Assembly (NCBI GenBank): GCA_020636045.1
Contig: JACJYP010000014.1
Coordinates: forward strand, 25,818 to 89,817
DNA from: Lewinellaceae bacterium
GTDB taxonomy: Bacteria; Bacteroidota; Bacteroidia; Chitinophagales; Saprospiraceae
Direction: 5' to 3'
DNA: 64,000 nucleotides
Below the pieces are notes generated by a model. That model was not told the origin of the DNA. It did not search any database and saw nothing but the letters and a program-made list of their open reading frames with translations. Positions 53,151-61,582 of the stretch are shown here, one piece after another. The position numbers and the translations under genes were made by a program. The first letter of the stretch is position 1. The number at the start of each line of letters is the position of its first letter.

Positions 53151-53585
53151 TTGAAGGTAAAAATTATCAATCATTCTTCCAATCCGCTGCCAAAGTACGA
53201 AACCGCGGGCAGTGCCGGGATGGATTTGCGCGCCAATATCGACGAACCCATGGTATTGTCTCCATTGGAGCGGACGCTCATTCCGACCGGTCTTTTCATC
53301 GAACTGCCGGACGGTTACGAAGCGCAGATCAGACCGCGCAGCGGGCTTGCTGCGAAGCGCGGCCTCACAATGCTCAATTCTCCCGGCACGATCGACAGCG
53401 ATTACCGGGGCGAAATTAAATGTATTGTCGTAAATCTGTCCAATGAGGTGCAAACCATCGAACCCGGAGAACGCGTCGCCCAGATGGTGATCGCCCGCTA
53501 CGAGCAGATAGAATGGCAGGAAGTCGAGGTACTGGAAGCCACCGGACGCGGCGCGGGAGGTTTTGGCAGTACCGGAAAAAAATAA
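53151..53585 (+). CDS. dut: dUTP diphosphatase
   Basis: Hydrolyses dUTP to dUMP, keeping uracil out of DNA. With TTG at 53151 as start the protein has 144 residues, the family norm, and begins like other dUTPases (KVKIINHSSNPLPKYETAGS). Motifs: GSAGMDLRA (1), RSGLAAKRGLTMLNSPGTID (2-3), RGEIKCIVVNLSN and the P-loop-like GRGAGGFGSTG at the C-terminus (5), typical of the trimeric class. The next gene starts 22 bp downstream. Confidence 0.92.
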   Translation: MKVKIINHSSNPLPKYETAGSAGMDLRANIDEPMVLSPLERTLIPTGLFIELPDGYEAQIRPRSGLAAKRGLTMLNSPGTIDSDYRGEIKCIVVNLSNEVQTIEPGERVAQMVIARYEQIEWQEVEVLEATGRGAGGFGSTGKK

Positions 53586-53607
53586 ATGAACCGAAAATAA
53601 AAGCAAT

Positions 53608-54615
53608 ATGAAGATCATAATCCCGATGGCAGGTCGGGGCACCCGTCTGCGCCCGCACACCCTGACCGTGCCCAAACCCCTGATACCGGTCGCCGGCAAA
53701 CCCATTATCCAGCGCCTGGTCGAAAGCCTCGCAACGGCGTACGACGGGCCCATCGACGAGATCGCCTACATCGTCGGCGACTTCGGGTCCGAGGTGGAAA
53801 AAGAACTCGTCTCCATTGCCGAGGCCCTGGGCGCCAAAGGGCGCATTTACCACCAGGAAAAAGCGCTGGGGGTCGGCCATGCCATCCACTGCGCCGGCGA
53901 CAGCCTCTCGGGACGCTGCATGATCGCGTTCGCCGATACCCTGTTCAAGGCAGATTTCAAATTCAACGCCGCCGAAGACGGTTTTATATGGGTGCAAAAA
54001 GTAAAGGACCCTTCTTCTTTCGGCGTCGTAAAACTGGATCACACCGGCGTCGTGTCGGAGTTCATCGAAAAACCCGCAAAACCCGTCTCCGATCTTGCTA
54101 TCGTCGGGCTTTATTACCTGCGGGAAGGAGAAAAACTGCGCGATGCGCTCCAGCACATCATCAAACAGGAGATCCGGGAAAAAAATGAATACCAACTGAC
54201 CACCGCGCTTGAACATTTGAAAAACAACGGCGTTCGGTTCCGGACCGGCGAGATCGAGGAATGGCTCGACTGCGGCAACAAGGAAGCCATCCTGCACTCC
54301 AACGAGCGCATGCTGGAGATACACCGCGACAACGGCCTGGTGGCAGGCAACGCCGTGGTGGAGAACAGCATCATCATCGAACCCTGCTATATCGGTGAAA
54401 ACGCTGTGATCCGCAATGCCGTGGTGGGTCCCTACGTGAGCGTCGGGCATAATTCGACGGTCGAGAATACCGTTATTACGAACAGTATCATCCAGAACAA
54501 GTCGCAGATCAAAAATGCCGTGCTGGACAGTTCGATGGTGGGCAATTCCAGCCGCTACATCGGATCGAGGGACGAACTGAACCTGGGGGACTTTTCAAAC
54601 TTTTCAAGGCGTTAG
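53608..54615 (+). CDS. Sugar-1-phosphate nucleotidyltransferase with left-handed beta-helix end
   Basis: A 335-residue nucleotidyltransferase that makes an NDP-sugar. The N-terminal signature KIIIPMAGRGTRLRPHTLTV with VPKPLIPVAGKPI is that of thymidylyl/uridylyltransferases. Conserved ALGVGHAIHCAGD, FADTLFKADF and VSEFIEKPAKPVSDLAIVGLY follow. Residues about 245-320 contain hexapeptide repeats (AVVENSIIIEPCYIGENAVI), as in two-domain GlmU/RmlA-long proteins. The sugar cannot be fixed from sequence. It is in line with dut and the TPR gene, possibly one operon. Confidence 0.88.
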   Translation: MKIIIPMAGRGTRLRPHTLTVPKPLIPVAGKPIIQRLVESLATAYDGPIDEIAYIVGDFGSEVEKELVSIAEALGAKGRIYHQEKALGVGHAIHCAGDSLSGRCMIAFADTLFKADFKFNAAEDGFIWVQKVKDPSSFGVVKLDHTGVVSEFIEKPAKPVSDLAIVGLYYLREGEKLRDALQHIIKQEIREKNEYQLTTALEHLKNNGVRFRTGEIEEWLDCGNKEAILHSNERMLEIHRDNGLVAGNAVVENSIIIEPCYIGENAVIRNAVVGPYVSVGHNSTVENTVITNSIIQNKSQIKNAVLDSSMVGNSSRYIGSRDELNLGDFSNFSRR

Positions 54616-54637
54616 CGCCGGCAATCCGTTCATTTGC

Positions 54638-56161
54638 ATGCACCAGATTTTCCGTAATATTTTGAAATATCATATCGCCATTTTTATATCGCTGTTCGCC
54701 GTTACCTGCGCGGCGCAGAACACCCTCGACGGCCGCGCCGTCACCATTCCGGAAGCGGAAGCCGACCGGCAAAGCGCCTTTGTGGCGGCGGAAAGCGAGC
54801 GCCTGCTCGGCCACTACGACAAGGCGATCGAACTCTTCAAAAAATTCACCTACGACAACCCCGATAACGCCGCGGCGTGGTACAATATGTCGCGCGCCTA
54901 TTTCGCACAAAACGACCTCGGCAACGCCCTGGATGCGGTCGCCAAAGCCGTCGCGCTGGACTCCGAAAACGAATGGTACCGGATATTCCAGGCCGACATC
55001 TATGAAAAAAACGGTCGCGTGGCCGATGCCATCGGCATCTACGAATCCCTGAGCAAACAATTCCCGCAAACGCTCGAATTCCTCGACCACCTGGCGTATT
55101 TGCAGGTGCTGTCGGGCGATCCGCAGGCCGGTCTCCGCACCATCGACAAGATCGAGAAGACCTACGGCATCAAAGAGGAGACCTCGATGGAAAAACACCT
55201 GATCTATGTGGGCATGGGCGAAGACAAGAAGGCTGCGTCCGAACTCGAAAAACTGGCAAATGCCTACCCTGCCCGGCTGGAATTCCGCCATCGCCTGGCG
55301 CAGTTTTACGAGACCATCGGCGACGGCGACAACGCCCGGAAAGTGTACGAGGACATCCTGAAGATCGACCCGAACGATAAAGTGGCGCGGCTGGCCGCGG
55401 TGCAAAAGGGAAAAAACAGCAGCGACGCCGACTACATCGCTTCCCTGAAGCCCCTGTTCGCCGACCCGAAAATTTCGATCGATGCGAAAGTAAAAGAGGT
55501 ACTACCCTATTTTCCGAAACTCGACGCCGGCGCCGATGCAGCCCTCACTGAAAACCTGCTCGAACTGGCGCAGGCCATGGAAATAGCACATTCCAGCGAC
55601 CCGAAGGCGTGGAGCCTCTCCGGCGACCTGTTCTACCACGCCAACCGGCTGAGCGAAGCGCTGGAGCGGTACCAGAAATGTATCGCGCTGAATCCGACCG
55701 TATTTTCAGTCTGGGACAACACCCTCGACATCCTGCACGCGCAAAAACGCTGGGACGACATGCTGCGCATCGCCGAGCAGGCCATGGACGCATTTCCCAA
55801 CCAGCCCGGCGGCTATTACTACTACGGCCTTGCCGCAATCGAAAAAGGAAAATACGACGATGCGATCGCACAACTCGAACAGGCGCTGCTGATGACCGGC
55901 AACAATCCCGTGATGAAGATCGACGTCACCGACCTCATCGGCCGCGCCCTCAGCGGCAAGAAAAACTACGCCGCAGCCACCGCGCGGTACGAAGCCCTGC
56001 TTGACAAAGGCGGCGACAAAAGCCCCGATTTTCTGGAACACTACGGCGACGCGCTGTTCAAAAAAGGCGAGCAGGGCAAGGCGGTGGAATTCTGGCAAAA
56101 GGCATATGCAATCCGCAAATCTCCGGCCCTGGAACAAAAGATCTCCAGCGGAAAACTGTAA
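54638..56161 (+). CDS. Secreted TPR-repeat protein
   Basis: A 507-residue protein with a signal peptide (HIAIFISLFAVTCAA-Q) and about ten tetratricopeptide repeats, for example ERLLGHYDKAIELFKKF, AAWYNMSRAYFAQNDLGNAL and GYYYYGLAAIEKGKYDDAI. TPR helices make protein-protein scaffolds; Bacteroidota have many periplasmic ones. No catalytic domain is seen. It is 22 bp downstream of the nucleotidyltransferase gene, so cotranscription is likely. Its stop is followed directly by the tandem repeat region. Confidence 0.87.
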   Translation: MHQIFRNILKYHIAIFISLFAVTCAAQNTLDGRAVTIPEAEADRQSAFVAAESERLLGHYDKAIELFKKFTYDNPDNAAAWYNMSRAYFAQNDLGNALDAVAKAVALDSENEWYRIFQADIYEKNGRVADAIGIYESLSKQFPQTLEFLDHLAYLQVLSGDPQAGLRTIDKIEKTYGIKEETSMEKHLIYVGMGEDKKAASELEKLANAYPARLEFRHRLAQFYETIGDGDNARKVYEDILKIDPNDKVARLAAVQKGKNSSDADYIASLKPLFADPKISIDAKVKEVLPYFPKLDAGADAALTENLLELAQAMEIAHSSDPKAWSLSGDLFYHANRLSEALERYQKCIALNPTVFSVWDNTLDILHAQKRWDDMLRIAEQAMDAFPNQPGGYYYYGLAAIEKGKYDDAIAQLEQALLMTGNNPVMKIDVTDLIGRALSGKKNYAAATARYEALLDKGGDKSPDFLEHYGDALFKKGEQGKAVEFWQKAYAIRKSPALEQKISSGKL

Positions 56162-56169
56162 GGTTTGGC

Positions 56170-57160
56170 CAGCGCTGCGCTGCAGCGCAGCCTCCCCCTT
56201 TGAAGGGGGTCAGGGGGATGAACGCGCGAAGCGAAATCATTCAAAACCAGCAACTTATACCCAGTAGAACCAACCGGAAAACGTAATACTCGTACGTGCA
56301 AAATCCCGTCGCGGGTGTTCATCCCCCCTGCCCCCCTTCGAAGGGGGAACGGAATGTTGCTGCGCAACATTTTGTGATACAGTGCTTTAGATCATCTTGC
56401 GGCGCCAATCGTCCTGGTTTTAGTTGCCGGTATTGGCGCCTTTCGTGATAGTTTTTACAAGTAGATAAAGGAATACGCTGTCCAGCGCTGCAACGCAGCG
56501 CACCCGTCAGGGGGAACACGCAAGCGAAATCATTCAAACCAGCAACTTACCCAGTAAACCAACCGGAAAACGTAATACTCGTACGTGCAAAATCCCGTCG
56601 CGGGTGTTCATCCCCCCTGCCCCCCTTCGAAGGGGGAACGGAATGTTGCTGCGCAACATTTTGTGATACAGTGCTTTAGATCATTTGCACGCCAATCGTC
56701 CTGTTTTGTTGCGGACTGGCGCCGTGATAGTTTTACAAGTGATAAAGGAAAGCTGTCAGCGCGCAACGAGCGCAACTCCCGAAGGGGCGGGGATGAACAC
56801 GCGAAGCGAAATCATTCAAAACCAGCAACTTATACCCAGTAGAACCAACCGGAAAACGTAATACTCGTACGTGCAAAATCCCGTCGCGGGTGTTCATCCC
56901 CCCTGCCCCCCTTCGAAGGGGGAACGGAATGTTGCTGCGCAACATTTTGTGATACAGTGCTTTAGATCATCTTGCGGCGCCAATCGTCCTGGTTTTAGTT
57001 GCCGGGACTGGCGCCTTTCGTGATAGTTTTTACAAGTAGATAAAGGAATACGCTGTCCAGCGCTGCAACGCAGCGCAACCTCCCCCTTTGAAGGGGGTCA
57101 GGGGGATGAACACGCGAAGCGAAATCATTCAAAACCAGCAACTTATACCCGGTAGAACCA
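56170..57160. repeat. Tandem non-coding repeat, about three copies
   Basis: A unit of about 313 bp is repeated: copies begin at 56233, 56526 and 56808, with a partial one at 57121, each opening with GAAATCATTCAAA-CCAGCAACTTA. Each unit holds small hairpins (GCGCTGCAACGCAGCGC; CCTTCGAAGGGG) and two oppositely oriented versions of a C-rich/CACGCG stretch. The copy at 56526 is shortened by scattered 1-2 nt deletions and a lost segment; the first copy lacks about 20 nt of its tail. Frames crossing it repeat the same peptide and are not genes. Confidence 0.85.
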
Positions 57161-57264
57161 CCCGAAAAAACATCAATCATCCAAATGTAAAACCTCCAAT
57201 CCCCGGATCATAAAAGCGCGCCCCGCCTCCCGGCGGCTACACCACAAACCATCCTCACCAATAC
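57161..57264. other. Spacer between tandem repeats and terminator
   Basis: Short non-coding stretch with no gene or hairpin seen except the terminator that follows. Confidence 0.5.
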
Positions 57265-57306
57265 AAAGCGGCCCGGTAACCACAACGTTACCGGGCCGCT
57301 TTTTTA
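57265..57306 (+). terminator. Terminator beside the CRISPR array
   Basis: AAAGCGGCCCGGTAAC pairs with GTTACCGGGCCGCTTT around CACAAC and is followed by T's on the + strand. It sits 43 bp left of the first repeat and could stop both repeat-region and array transcripts. Confidence 0.8.
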
Positions 57307-57348
57307 AAACCGTCTACCGTAAGCCGTCCACCGTCTTACCGGTTTTGG

Positions 57349-57970
57349 GTTTCAATCCCCGTCATAGTGGATAAGGTCTGGAAAGTGGGCACTCTCTGTT
57401 TTGACCGATGCGCTCAAGGCCGGTTTCAATCCCCGTCATAGTGGATAAGGTCTGGAAAGAGAACAGGTGGCTAACCTCTGCACCCGCCTGAAGCGTTTCA
57501 ATCCCCGTCATAGTGGATAAGGTCTGGAAAGGGCATATCGAGAACCTCATCGGAGGTCAGGAACCGGTTTCAATCCCCGTCATAGTGGATAAGGTCTGGA
57601 AAGCGTTGCTCAACGGCGCGATGCCGTTTTCACCGATTTGTTTCAATCCCCGTCATAGTGGATAAGGTCTGGAAAGTAAAGAGGCCATTCAGGATAACCT
57701 TCCGCTGGGGTCGTGTTTCAATCCCCGTCATAGTGGATAAGGTCTGGAAAGGCTGCCTGATGGCGACGCTGCTACTATCGTTGATAAGTTTCAATCCCCG
57801 TCATAGTGGATAAGGTCTGGAAAGTTATTATTGACCAGGGGTACAGCTTTAACACTACCAGTTTCAATCCCCGTCATAGTGGATAAGGTCTGGAAAGTCG
57901 GTTACCAGCTTTCATCCAGCATGGCTGGCTAAGGTTTCAATCCCCGTCATAGTGGATAAGGTCTGGAAAG
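57349..57970 (-). CRISPR. CRISPR array, 9 repeats and 8 spacers
   Basis: Nine identical 37-bp repeats begin at 57349, 57423, 57495, 57567, 57640, 57715, 57788, 57861 and 57934. On the + strand each starts GTTTCAATCCCC and ends GGTCTGGAAAG. Spacers are 35-38 bp. The - strand reading ends in GGGGATTGAAAC, and ATTGAAAC is the familiar 5' handle of type III and related crRNAs, so transcription from right to left is favoured. This also places the AT-rich leader candidate next to cas1. The + strand reading (ending GGAAAG) cannot be ruled out. No decayed repeat is present at either end. Confidence 0.97.
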
Positions 57971-58367
57971 TGCTGAATCAGGCCAAATGTACTGATCCTC
58001 TGCGTGTTGGACCTAATTTTTCCCCGTAAATTTTGAGCCCGAAACGTTAAATAAAAGTTAAAAAAATTGCAAAATGTCGCGCAAATGACTTGTTTCTTCA
58101 GGTTTTCCGTAAAATTAAATCATTGAAAACAAGGCACTTACAAGCAAAATCGGGAAGTTTTTTCAGGAAAACGGGTTTCTGCACTTCTCCGCAAAAACGC
58201 ACTTTTTCAGGATCAATTCAGCAGCGTCGAAGAAATTTGTAGTGTCTTGATCGTACATCTGGCTCGCAAAAGGAGCCGCAATCGTTACGCAACATGAACC
58301 AATCACATAATATGAAACCGGTCTTTCTTCCTCCGTTCGCATCTCTTCACCATCAATATATTCAAAT
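57971..58367. promoter_or_regulatory. Probable CRISPR leader and cas1 promoter region
   Basis: A 397-bp gene-free, clearly AT-rich stretch between the last repeat and cas1. It would hold the leader of the array (leftward) and the cas1 promoter (rightward). TTTG at 58236 and TACATCTG at 58254 are a weak rightward promoter (spacing only 14 nt). Runs of A and T such as AAGTTAAAAAAATTGC suit an integration leader. It is also large enough to hide a small RNA, for which I have no positive sign. Confidence 0.55.
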
Positions 58368-59408
58368 ATGGAAGTCTACTTGCAAAGTTTCGGCGCCCGG
58401 CTCCGGGTGAAAGACGGCCTTTTTGAAGTGATCGTCCCCGACCTCAGCGGCTCCAATCACCACGTCACGGAACAGTTCGCCGCCCACCAGGTACGAACCA
58501 TCCTGATGCAAAGCGGCACCTCCGTCTCCTCCGACGCGCTGCTGCTGGCGCTCGAACACGGCGCCGATGTGCTGATCCTCGACGGCTTCGGCCACCCGGT
58601 CGGCCGGCTCTGGAGCAACCGCCCCAGCACCACGCTCAGCATCTGGAAAAACCAGCTCTCCCTCTCCCTCCACCCGCAGGCACTCGCCATCGCCAAGGAC
58701 TGGGTGGAAGCCAAAATACGCGAAAGACATCGCTACCTCCGCAAACTGAAAGCCTACCGCAGCGGCGAAAAACTTGCCCTGATCGAAAAGGCGGAAGCCG
58801 GCATCGGCGAATTGCTGACACGGCTGCACGCACTGACGGTCGGCCCGGACAGGGAAAAAGCCGCCGCCGCGATCCGCGGCATCGAAGGGGCCGCAGGACG
58901 CCTCTATCACGACACCCTCGGCGCATTGTTGCCGGAAGATCAGCCATACAACGGCCGCAGCAAGCGCCCGGCCAAAGACCTCTTCAACGCATTTCTGAAT
59001 TACGGCTACGGCATCCTGTACCGCATCGTGGAACGGGCGCTGCTGCTGGCGGGCATCCACCCCTATATCGGATTTATGCACTACGACGGCTACCAGCGCA
59101 AAAGCATGGTGTTCGACTTCGTGGAGCCCTTCCGCATCTGGGTGGAAAAAACGGTATTCCGGCTCTTTGCAGGCAAACAGACCTCTTCGAAACACTGCGC
59201 TCCGGCGCCCGGACAGCCCGAAGGGCTTTGGCTGAATGAAGACGGCAAACGCCTGCTCACAGATGCCCTGCAACAGCGTATGCGCCGCAAAAAGAAAGAG
59301 TCCGGCGGCCGGCGCTTTCCTCTGGAGCAATACCTGATGGAAGAAGCCCGGAAATTCGCCGCGCTCGTGCTGCAATGGACCCCGCATCCCCAACGAGCCG
59401 TCGCCTGA
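58368..59408 (+). CDS. cas1: CRISPR-associated integrase Cas1
   Basis: The 346-residue metal-dependent integrase that inserts spacers as a complex with Cas2. Catalytic residues are visible in order: Glu173 (RGIEGAAGRLYH), His238 (FMHYDGYQRKSMVFD) and Asp250/Glu253 (VFDFVEPFR). The N-terminal beta domain (SVSSDALLLALEHGADVLI) is typical. It is not fused to RT or Cas6, unlike many RT-Cas1 proteins. cas2 follows 72 bp later. The gene is GC-rich compared with the effector genes at the window's right end. Confidence 0.97.
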   Translation: MEVYLQSFGARLRVKDGLFEVIVPDLSGSNHHVTEQFAAHQVRTILMQSGTSVSSDALLLALEHGADVLILDGFGHPVGRLWSNRPSTTLSIWKNQLSLSLHPQALAIAKDWVEAKIRERHRYLRKLKAYRSGEKLALIEKAEAGIGELLTRLHALTVGPDREKAAAAIRGIEGAAGRLYHDTLGALLPEDQPYNGRSKRPAKDLFNAFLNYGYGILYRIVERALLLAGIHPYIGFMHYDGYQRKSMVFDFVEPFRIWVEKTVFRLFAGKQTSSKHCAPAPGQPEGLWLNEDGKRLLTDALQQRMRRKKKESGGRRFPLEQYLMEEARKFAALVLQWTPHPQRAVA

Positions 59409-59480
59409 ATACAGCGCCAGATCCCCTTTTTGCCGGCATATATCTGCCGGCACTCCAACTGACACTGCCATAAAAGCAAT

Positions 59481-59768
59481 ATGTACTACTGGGTCTCATA
59501 CGACATCAGCCACCACCGCACGCGCCGCATGGCCGCGAAATGGTGCAAACAGGCCGGTCTGCTGCGGCTTCAGCGCTCGGTATTTGCCGGTCGCTCCGAT
59601 GCCGGACACATACAGGAACTTGTACGACAATTCACGGACGTGCTGGCGCCCGACGACCGGTATTGCATCGTCCCGATCGACAAAACGGCCTGGAAAAACA
59701 TGCTGCTGCTTGGAAATCAACCCGACAAACGCTCATTGGGCCGCCGCGCGCCCGTCCGGTATTTCTGA
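59481..59768 (+). CDS. cas2: CRISPR-associated protein Cas2
   Basis: A 95-residue ferredoxin-like structural partner of Cas1. Residues YYWVSYDISHHRTRRMAAK carry the conserved Asp8, followed by LLRLQRSVFAG and DRYCIVPIDK, all in usual order and length. It lies between cas1 and the reverse transcriptase gene, which begins 49 bp downstream, so the three form one adaptation operon. Confidence 0.95.
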   Translation: MYYWVSYDISHHRTRRMAAKWCKQAGLLRLQRSVFAGRSDAGHIQELVRQFTDVLAPDDRYCIVPIDKTAWKNMLLLGNQPDKRSLGRRAPVRYF

Positions 59769-59817
59769 GTGGACACGGTCGCGCGCTCCCATCGTTTCAC
59801 CATAAAAAGAGGAGATC

Positions 59818-60828
59818 ATGTACACTTTTTCCGAACAAAAAAGCGAGCTCAATACCACCCAGGTCACTGCGCTGGGCAAGCGGTTTGAAAATCTGAGATC
59901 CGTAGCCGAACTCGCCGGCCTGCTCGGCACGACCGAGCCCTTGCTTTCCCGCCAAATGGCCCGGCCGGTGTACTACACCTTTTACATACCCAAACCCGGC
60001 GGACAGAAACGCCTGATCCAGCATCCCGCGCCTGCCCTAAAGATCGTTCAACAATCGCTCAACCGCTACCTGCAGGCCATGTACTACGGCGTCAAGCCCG
60101 ACTGCGCCTACGGGTTTATCCTCTCGCCGAGCGACGAACTGCGGCCGCGCAATATCTACTCCAACGCGCTGGCACACCTCAAGGGCGAATGGTTTCTGCT
60201 GTTCGACCTGAAAGACTTCTTCCACACCGTCACGCTCACCCATTTGCGCGACCTGTTCCGCAATGTCCTGTTCTTCCCGCCCGAATTGTGCAACGCCCTG
60301 TGCCAACTCTGCGCGTATCAGGGGCGGCTGCCGATGGGCGCCCCGACATCGCCGGTACTGTCCAACCTGTGCTGCCTGTTTTTCGATTACCAGCTCGAAC
60401 GCCTCGCCGCCGGAGCGCAGGCGGTGTACACCCGCTATGCCGACGACCTTACTTTTTCATTTCGCTCGGAGCCGCCGTCCGGCTTCGCCGACGAGGTGCG
60501 AATGGTAGTGCTGCGACACGGCTTCGCCGTCAATGAAAGCAAGGTGCGCCTGCAAAGCCGGCCCGAGCAGCCCGAGATCACCGGTCTGGTGCTCGGGAAA
60601 AATGCCTTGCCGGTGCCCGGCAAAAACTGGCTGAAAAGCCTGAAGCAGGAGATCAAAATATATACCTGGCTCATGAGCGAGGCCGTGCGGGAACGCGGGC
60701 TGTTCCACGCCTGGGTATTCGACCGGTTCCGGCGCTCGGTGCAAGGCCAGATCGAGTTTCTCGGCTTTATCCTCGGCAAAGACCATCGCGAATACCGGAA
60801 ACTGGCCGGGAAAGTGCGGTGGGGATGA
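59818..60828 (+). CDS. CRISPR-associated reverse transcriptase, free-standing, retron-like
   Basis: A 336-residue RT alone, not fused to Cas1. Motifs: IPKPGGQKRLIQHP (57-70), FDLKDFF (129-135, motif A), QGRLPMGAPTSPVLSNL (168-184, motif B), catalytic YADD (207-210, motif C) and ITGLVL (254-259, close to the VTG of retron RTs). Length and absence of a maturase/X domain argue against a group II intron origin. It probably copies RNA so that Cas1-Cas2 can store RNA-derived spacers. A Shine-Dalgarno-like GAGGAG lies before its ATG. No msr-msd RNA is evident in the 49 bp before it. Confidence 0.92.
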   Translation: MYTFSEQKSELNTTQVTALGKRFENLRSVAELAGLLGTTEPLLSRQMARPVYYTFYIPKPGGQKRLIQHPAPALKIVQQSLNRYLQAMYYGVKPDCAYGFILSPSDELRPRNIYSNALAHLKGEWFLLFDLKDFFHTVTLTHLRDLFRNVLFFPPELCNALCQLCAYQGRLPMGAPTSPVLSNLCCLFFDYQLERLAAGAQAVYTRYADDLTFSFRSEPPSGFADEVRMVVLRHGFAVNESKVRLQSRPEQPEITGLVLGKNALPVPGKNWLKSLKQEIKIYTWLMSEAVRERGLFHAWVFDRFRRSVQGQIEFLGFILGKDHREYRKLAGKVRWG

Positions 60829-60830
60829 GA

Positions 60831-61148
60831 TCAGGATGCCGGATGTGCAGCAGGTCTGGTGGTTACCGGCGTGGGGCTCATGGCGATGACCATTACTTCC
60901 AGGAGATCGTCGCCCAGCGAAAAGCCTTCGTACCAGACGTTTTGCAGGTTTTCCATGGCGGTCAGGCCGTTTTCCGAAAGGGAATAGGCCACTGCTGTTT
61001 CGAACATCTCCTTCTCTGCCGGCGAAAGCACATTGTCATGCTGAAAATGAGCCGCCCATTGCTCAAAGGCCCGGACCGGGTCCTTTGCAGACATTTGCCG
61101 GGTATACGTACCGCCCCTGAATTCGCAAATAATGGTGAAAAGATGCAT
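60831..61148 (-). CDS. Probable immunity protein for the adjacent toxin-like gene
   Basis: A 105-residue protein starting HLFTIICEFRGGTYTRQMSA, a pattern seen in small immunity proteins next to polymorphic-toxin tails in Bacteroidota, then a helical stretch (KEMFETAVAYSLSENGLTAM) and a strand-like end. It begins 1 nt after the upstream gene's stop, so the two are coupled. It converges on the RT gene with 2 bp between stops. The assignment rests on N-terminal pattern and position; an unknown CRISPR accessory is the alternative. Confidence 0.55.
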   Translation of the reverse strand: MHLFTIICEFRGGTYTRQMSAKDPVRAFEQWAAHFQHDNVLSPAEKEMFETAVAYSLSENGLTAMENLQNVWYEGFSLGDDLLEVMVIAMSPTPVTTRPAAHPAS

Positions 61149-61149
61149 G

Positions 61150-61524
61150 TTAGTTGCCTTTGTGTTTTTGGCTGTGGTGGTCGCCTTTCCAGCCTTTTTT
61201 CTTTTCCCAGTGTTTAACCTGTTTTTCGAGCTCCTGTTGTAGTTTTTTGTCTTCAGGGCTTTTGTTTGCCCTGGATTTTATCTGCTGCCAGGCCTCTTTT
61301 GCTTTCTGGTATTGCTCCTCCGCACTCTGTCGCGCTTTAGGGTTGGCGTGTTTTCCGTTTCTGCCCGATGACTTCTCCATTTTCATCCGGTTGTTTTCAC
61401 CTTGCTGAAAAGAAGGATTGGAGAAGTAAAAAAGCAAGCCAAAGAAAAGTACCGCTGGCAGTAACTTTGCGATCTTGCCAGATTTGCTCTCGCGGCCTGG
61501 CAATGCCAACAATGAATTATCCAT
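61150..61524 (-). CDS. Membrane-anchored protein with toxin-tail-like C-terminus
   Basis: A 124-residue protein with a single transmembrane helix at about 19-35 (AKLLPAVLFFGLLFYFS) and a highly charged C-terminal part (AEEQYQKAKEAWQQIKSRAN, then KHWEKKKGWKGDHHSQKHKG). The ending KHWEKK...DHHSQKHKG, rich in Lys and His, resembles tails of RHS-type polymorphic toxins. There is no RHS repeat or export domain, so it is an orphan tail or a degenerate toxin. The coupled small gene downstream fits an immunity partner. Confidence 0.5.
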   Translation of the reverse strand: MDNSLLALPGRESKSGKIAKLLPAVLFFGLLFYFSNPSFQQGENNRMKMEKSSGRNGKHANPKARQSAEEQYQKAKEAWQQIKSRANKSPEDKKLQQELEKQVKHWEKKKGWKGDHHSQKHKGN

Positions 61525-61549
61525 GTTCAGGTTTTGAGGATACGCTAGA

Positions 61550-61557
61550 CAAATGTA
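61550..61557 (-). promoter_or_regulatory. Promoter -7 box for the toxin/immunity-like pair
   Basis: TACATTTG on the - strand, 25 nt upstream of the start at 61524. It suggests that the pair has its own promoter and is not simply a tail of the csm operon. No clear -33 element. Confidence 0.45.
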
Positions 61558-61582
61558 ATGGGAATTGAGTGGAATAAGGTGA

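Noticed and set aside
56041..57180. Small frames with the repeated peptide STGYKLLVLNDFASRVHP in the repeat region
   Set aside because: They recur because the DNA repeats, change frame between copies, and have no start or promoter support.
57349..57970. Reading the array on the + strand with a handle ending GGAAAG
   Set aside because: It would leave only about 43 bp between the terminator and the first repeat for a leader, while the other side has an AT-rich gap and gives an ATTGAAAC handle. Not excluded, only less likely.
59409..59480. Hidden gene or msr-msd RNA between cas1 and cas2
   Set aside because: Only 72 bp, with no inverted repeats of the kind needed for an msr-msd.
61154..61408. 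84-codon frame antisense to the toxin-like gene, rich in Phe and Ser
   Set aside because: Antisense shadow of a Lys-rich gene; composition explains it.
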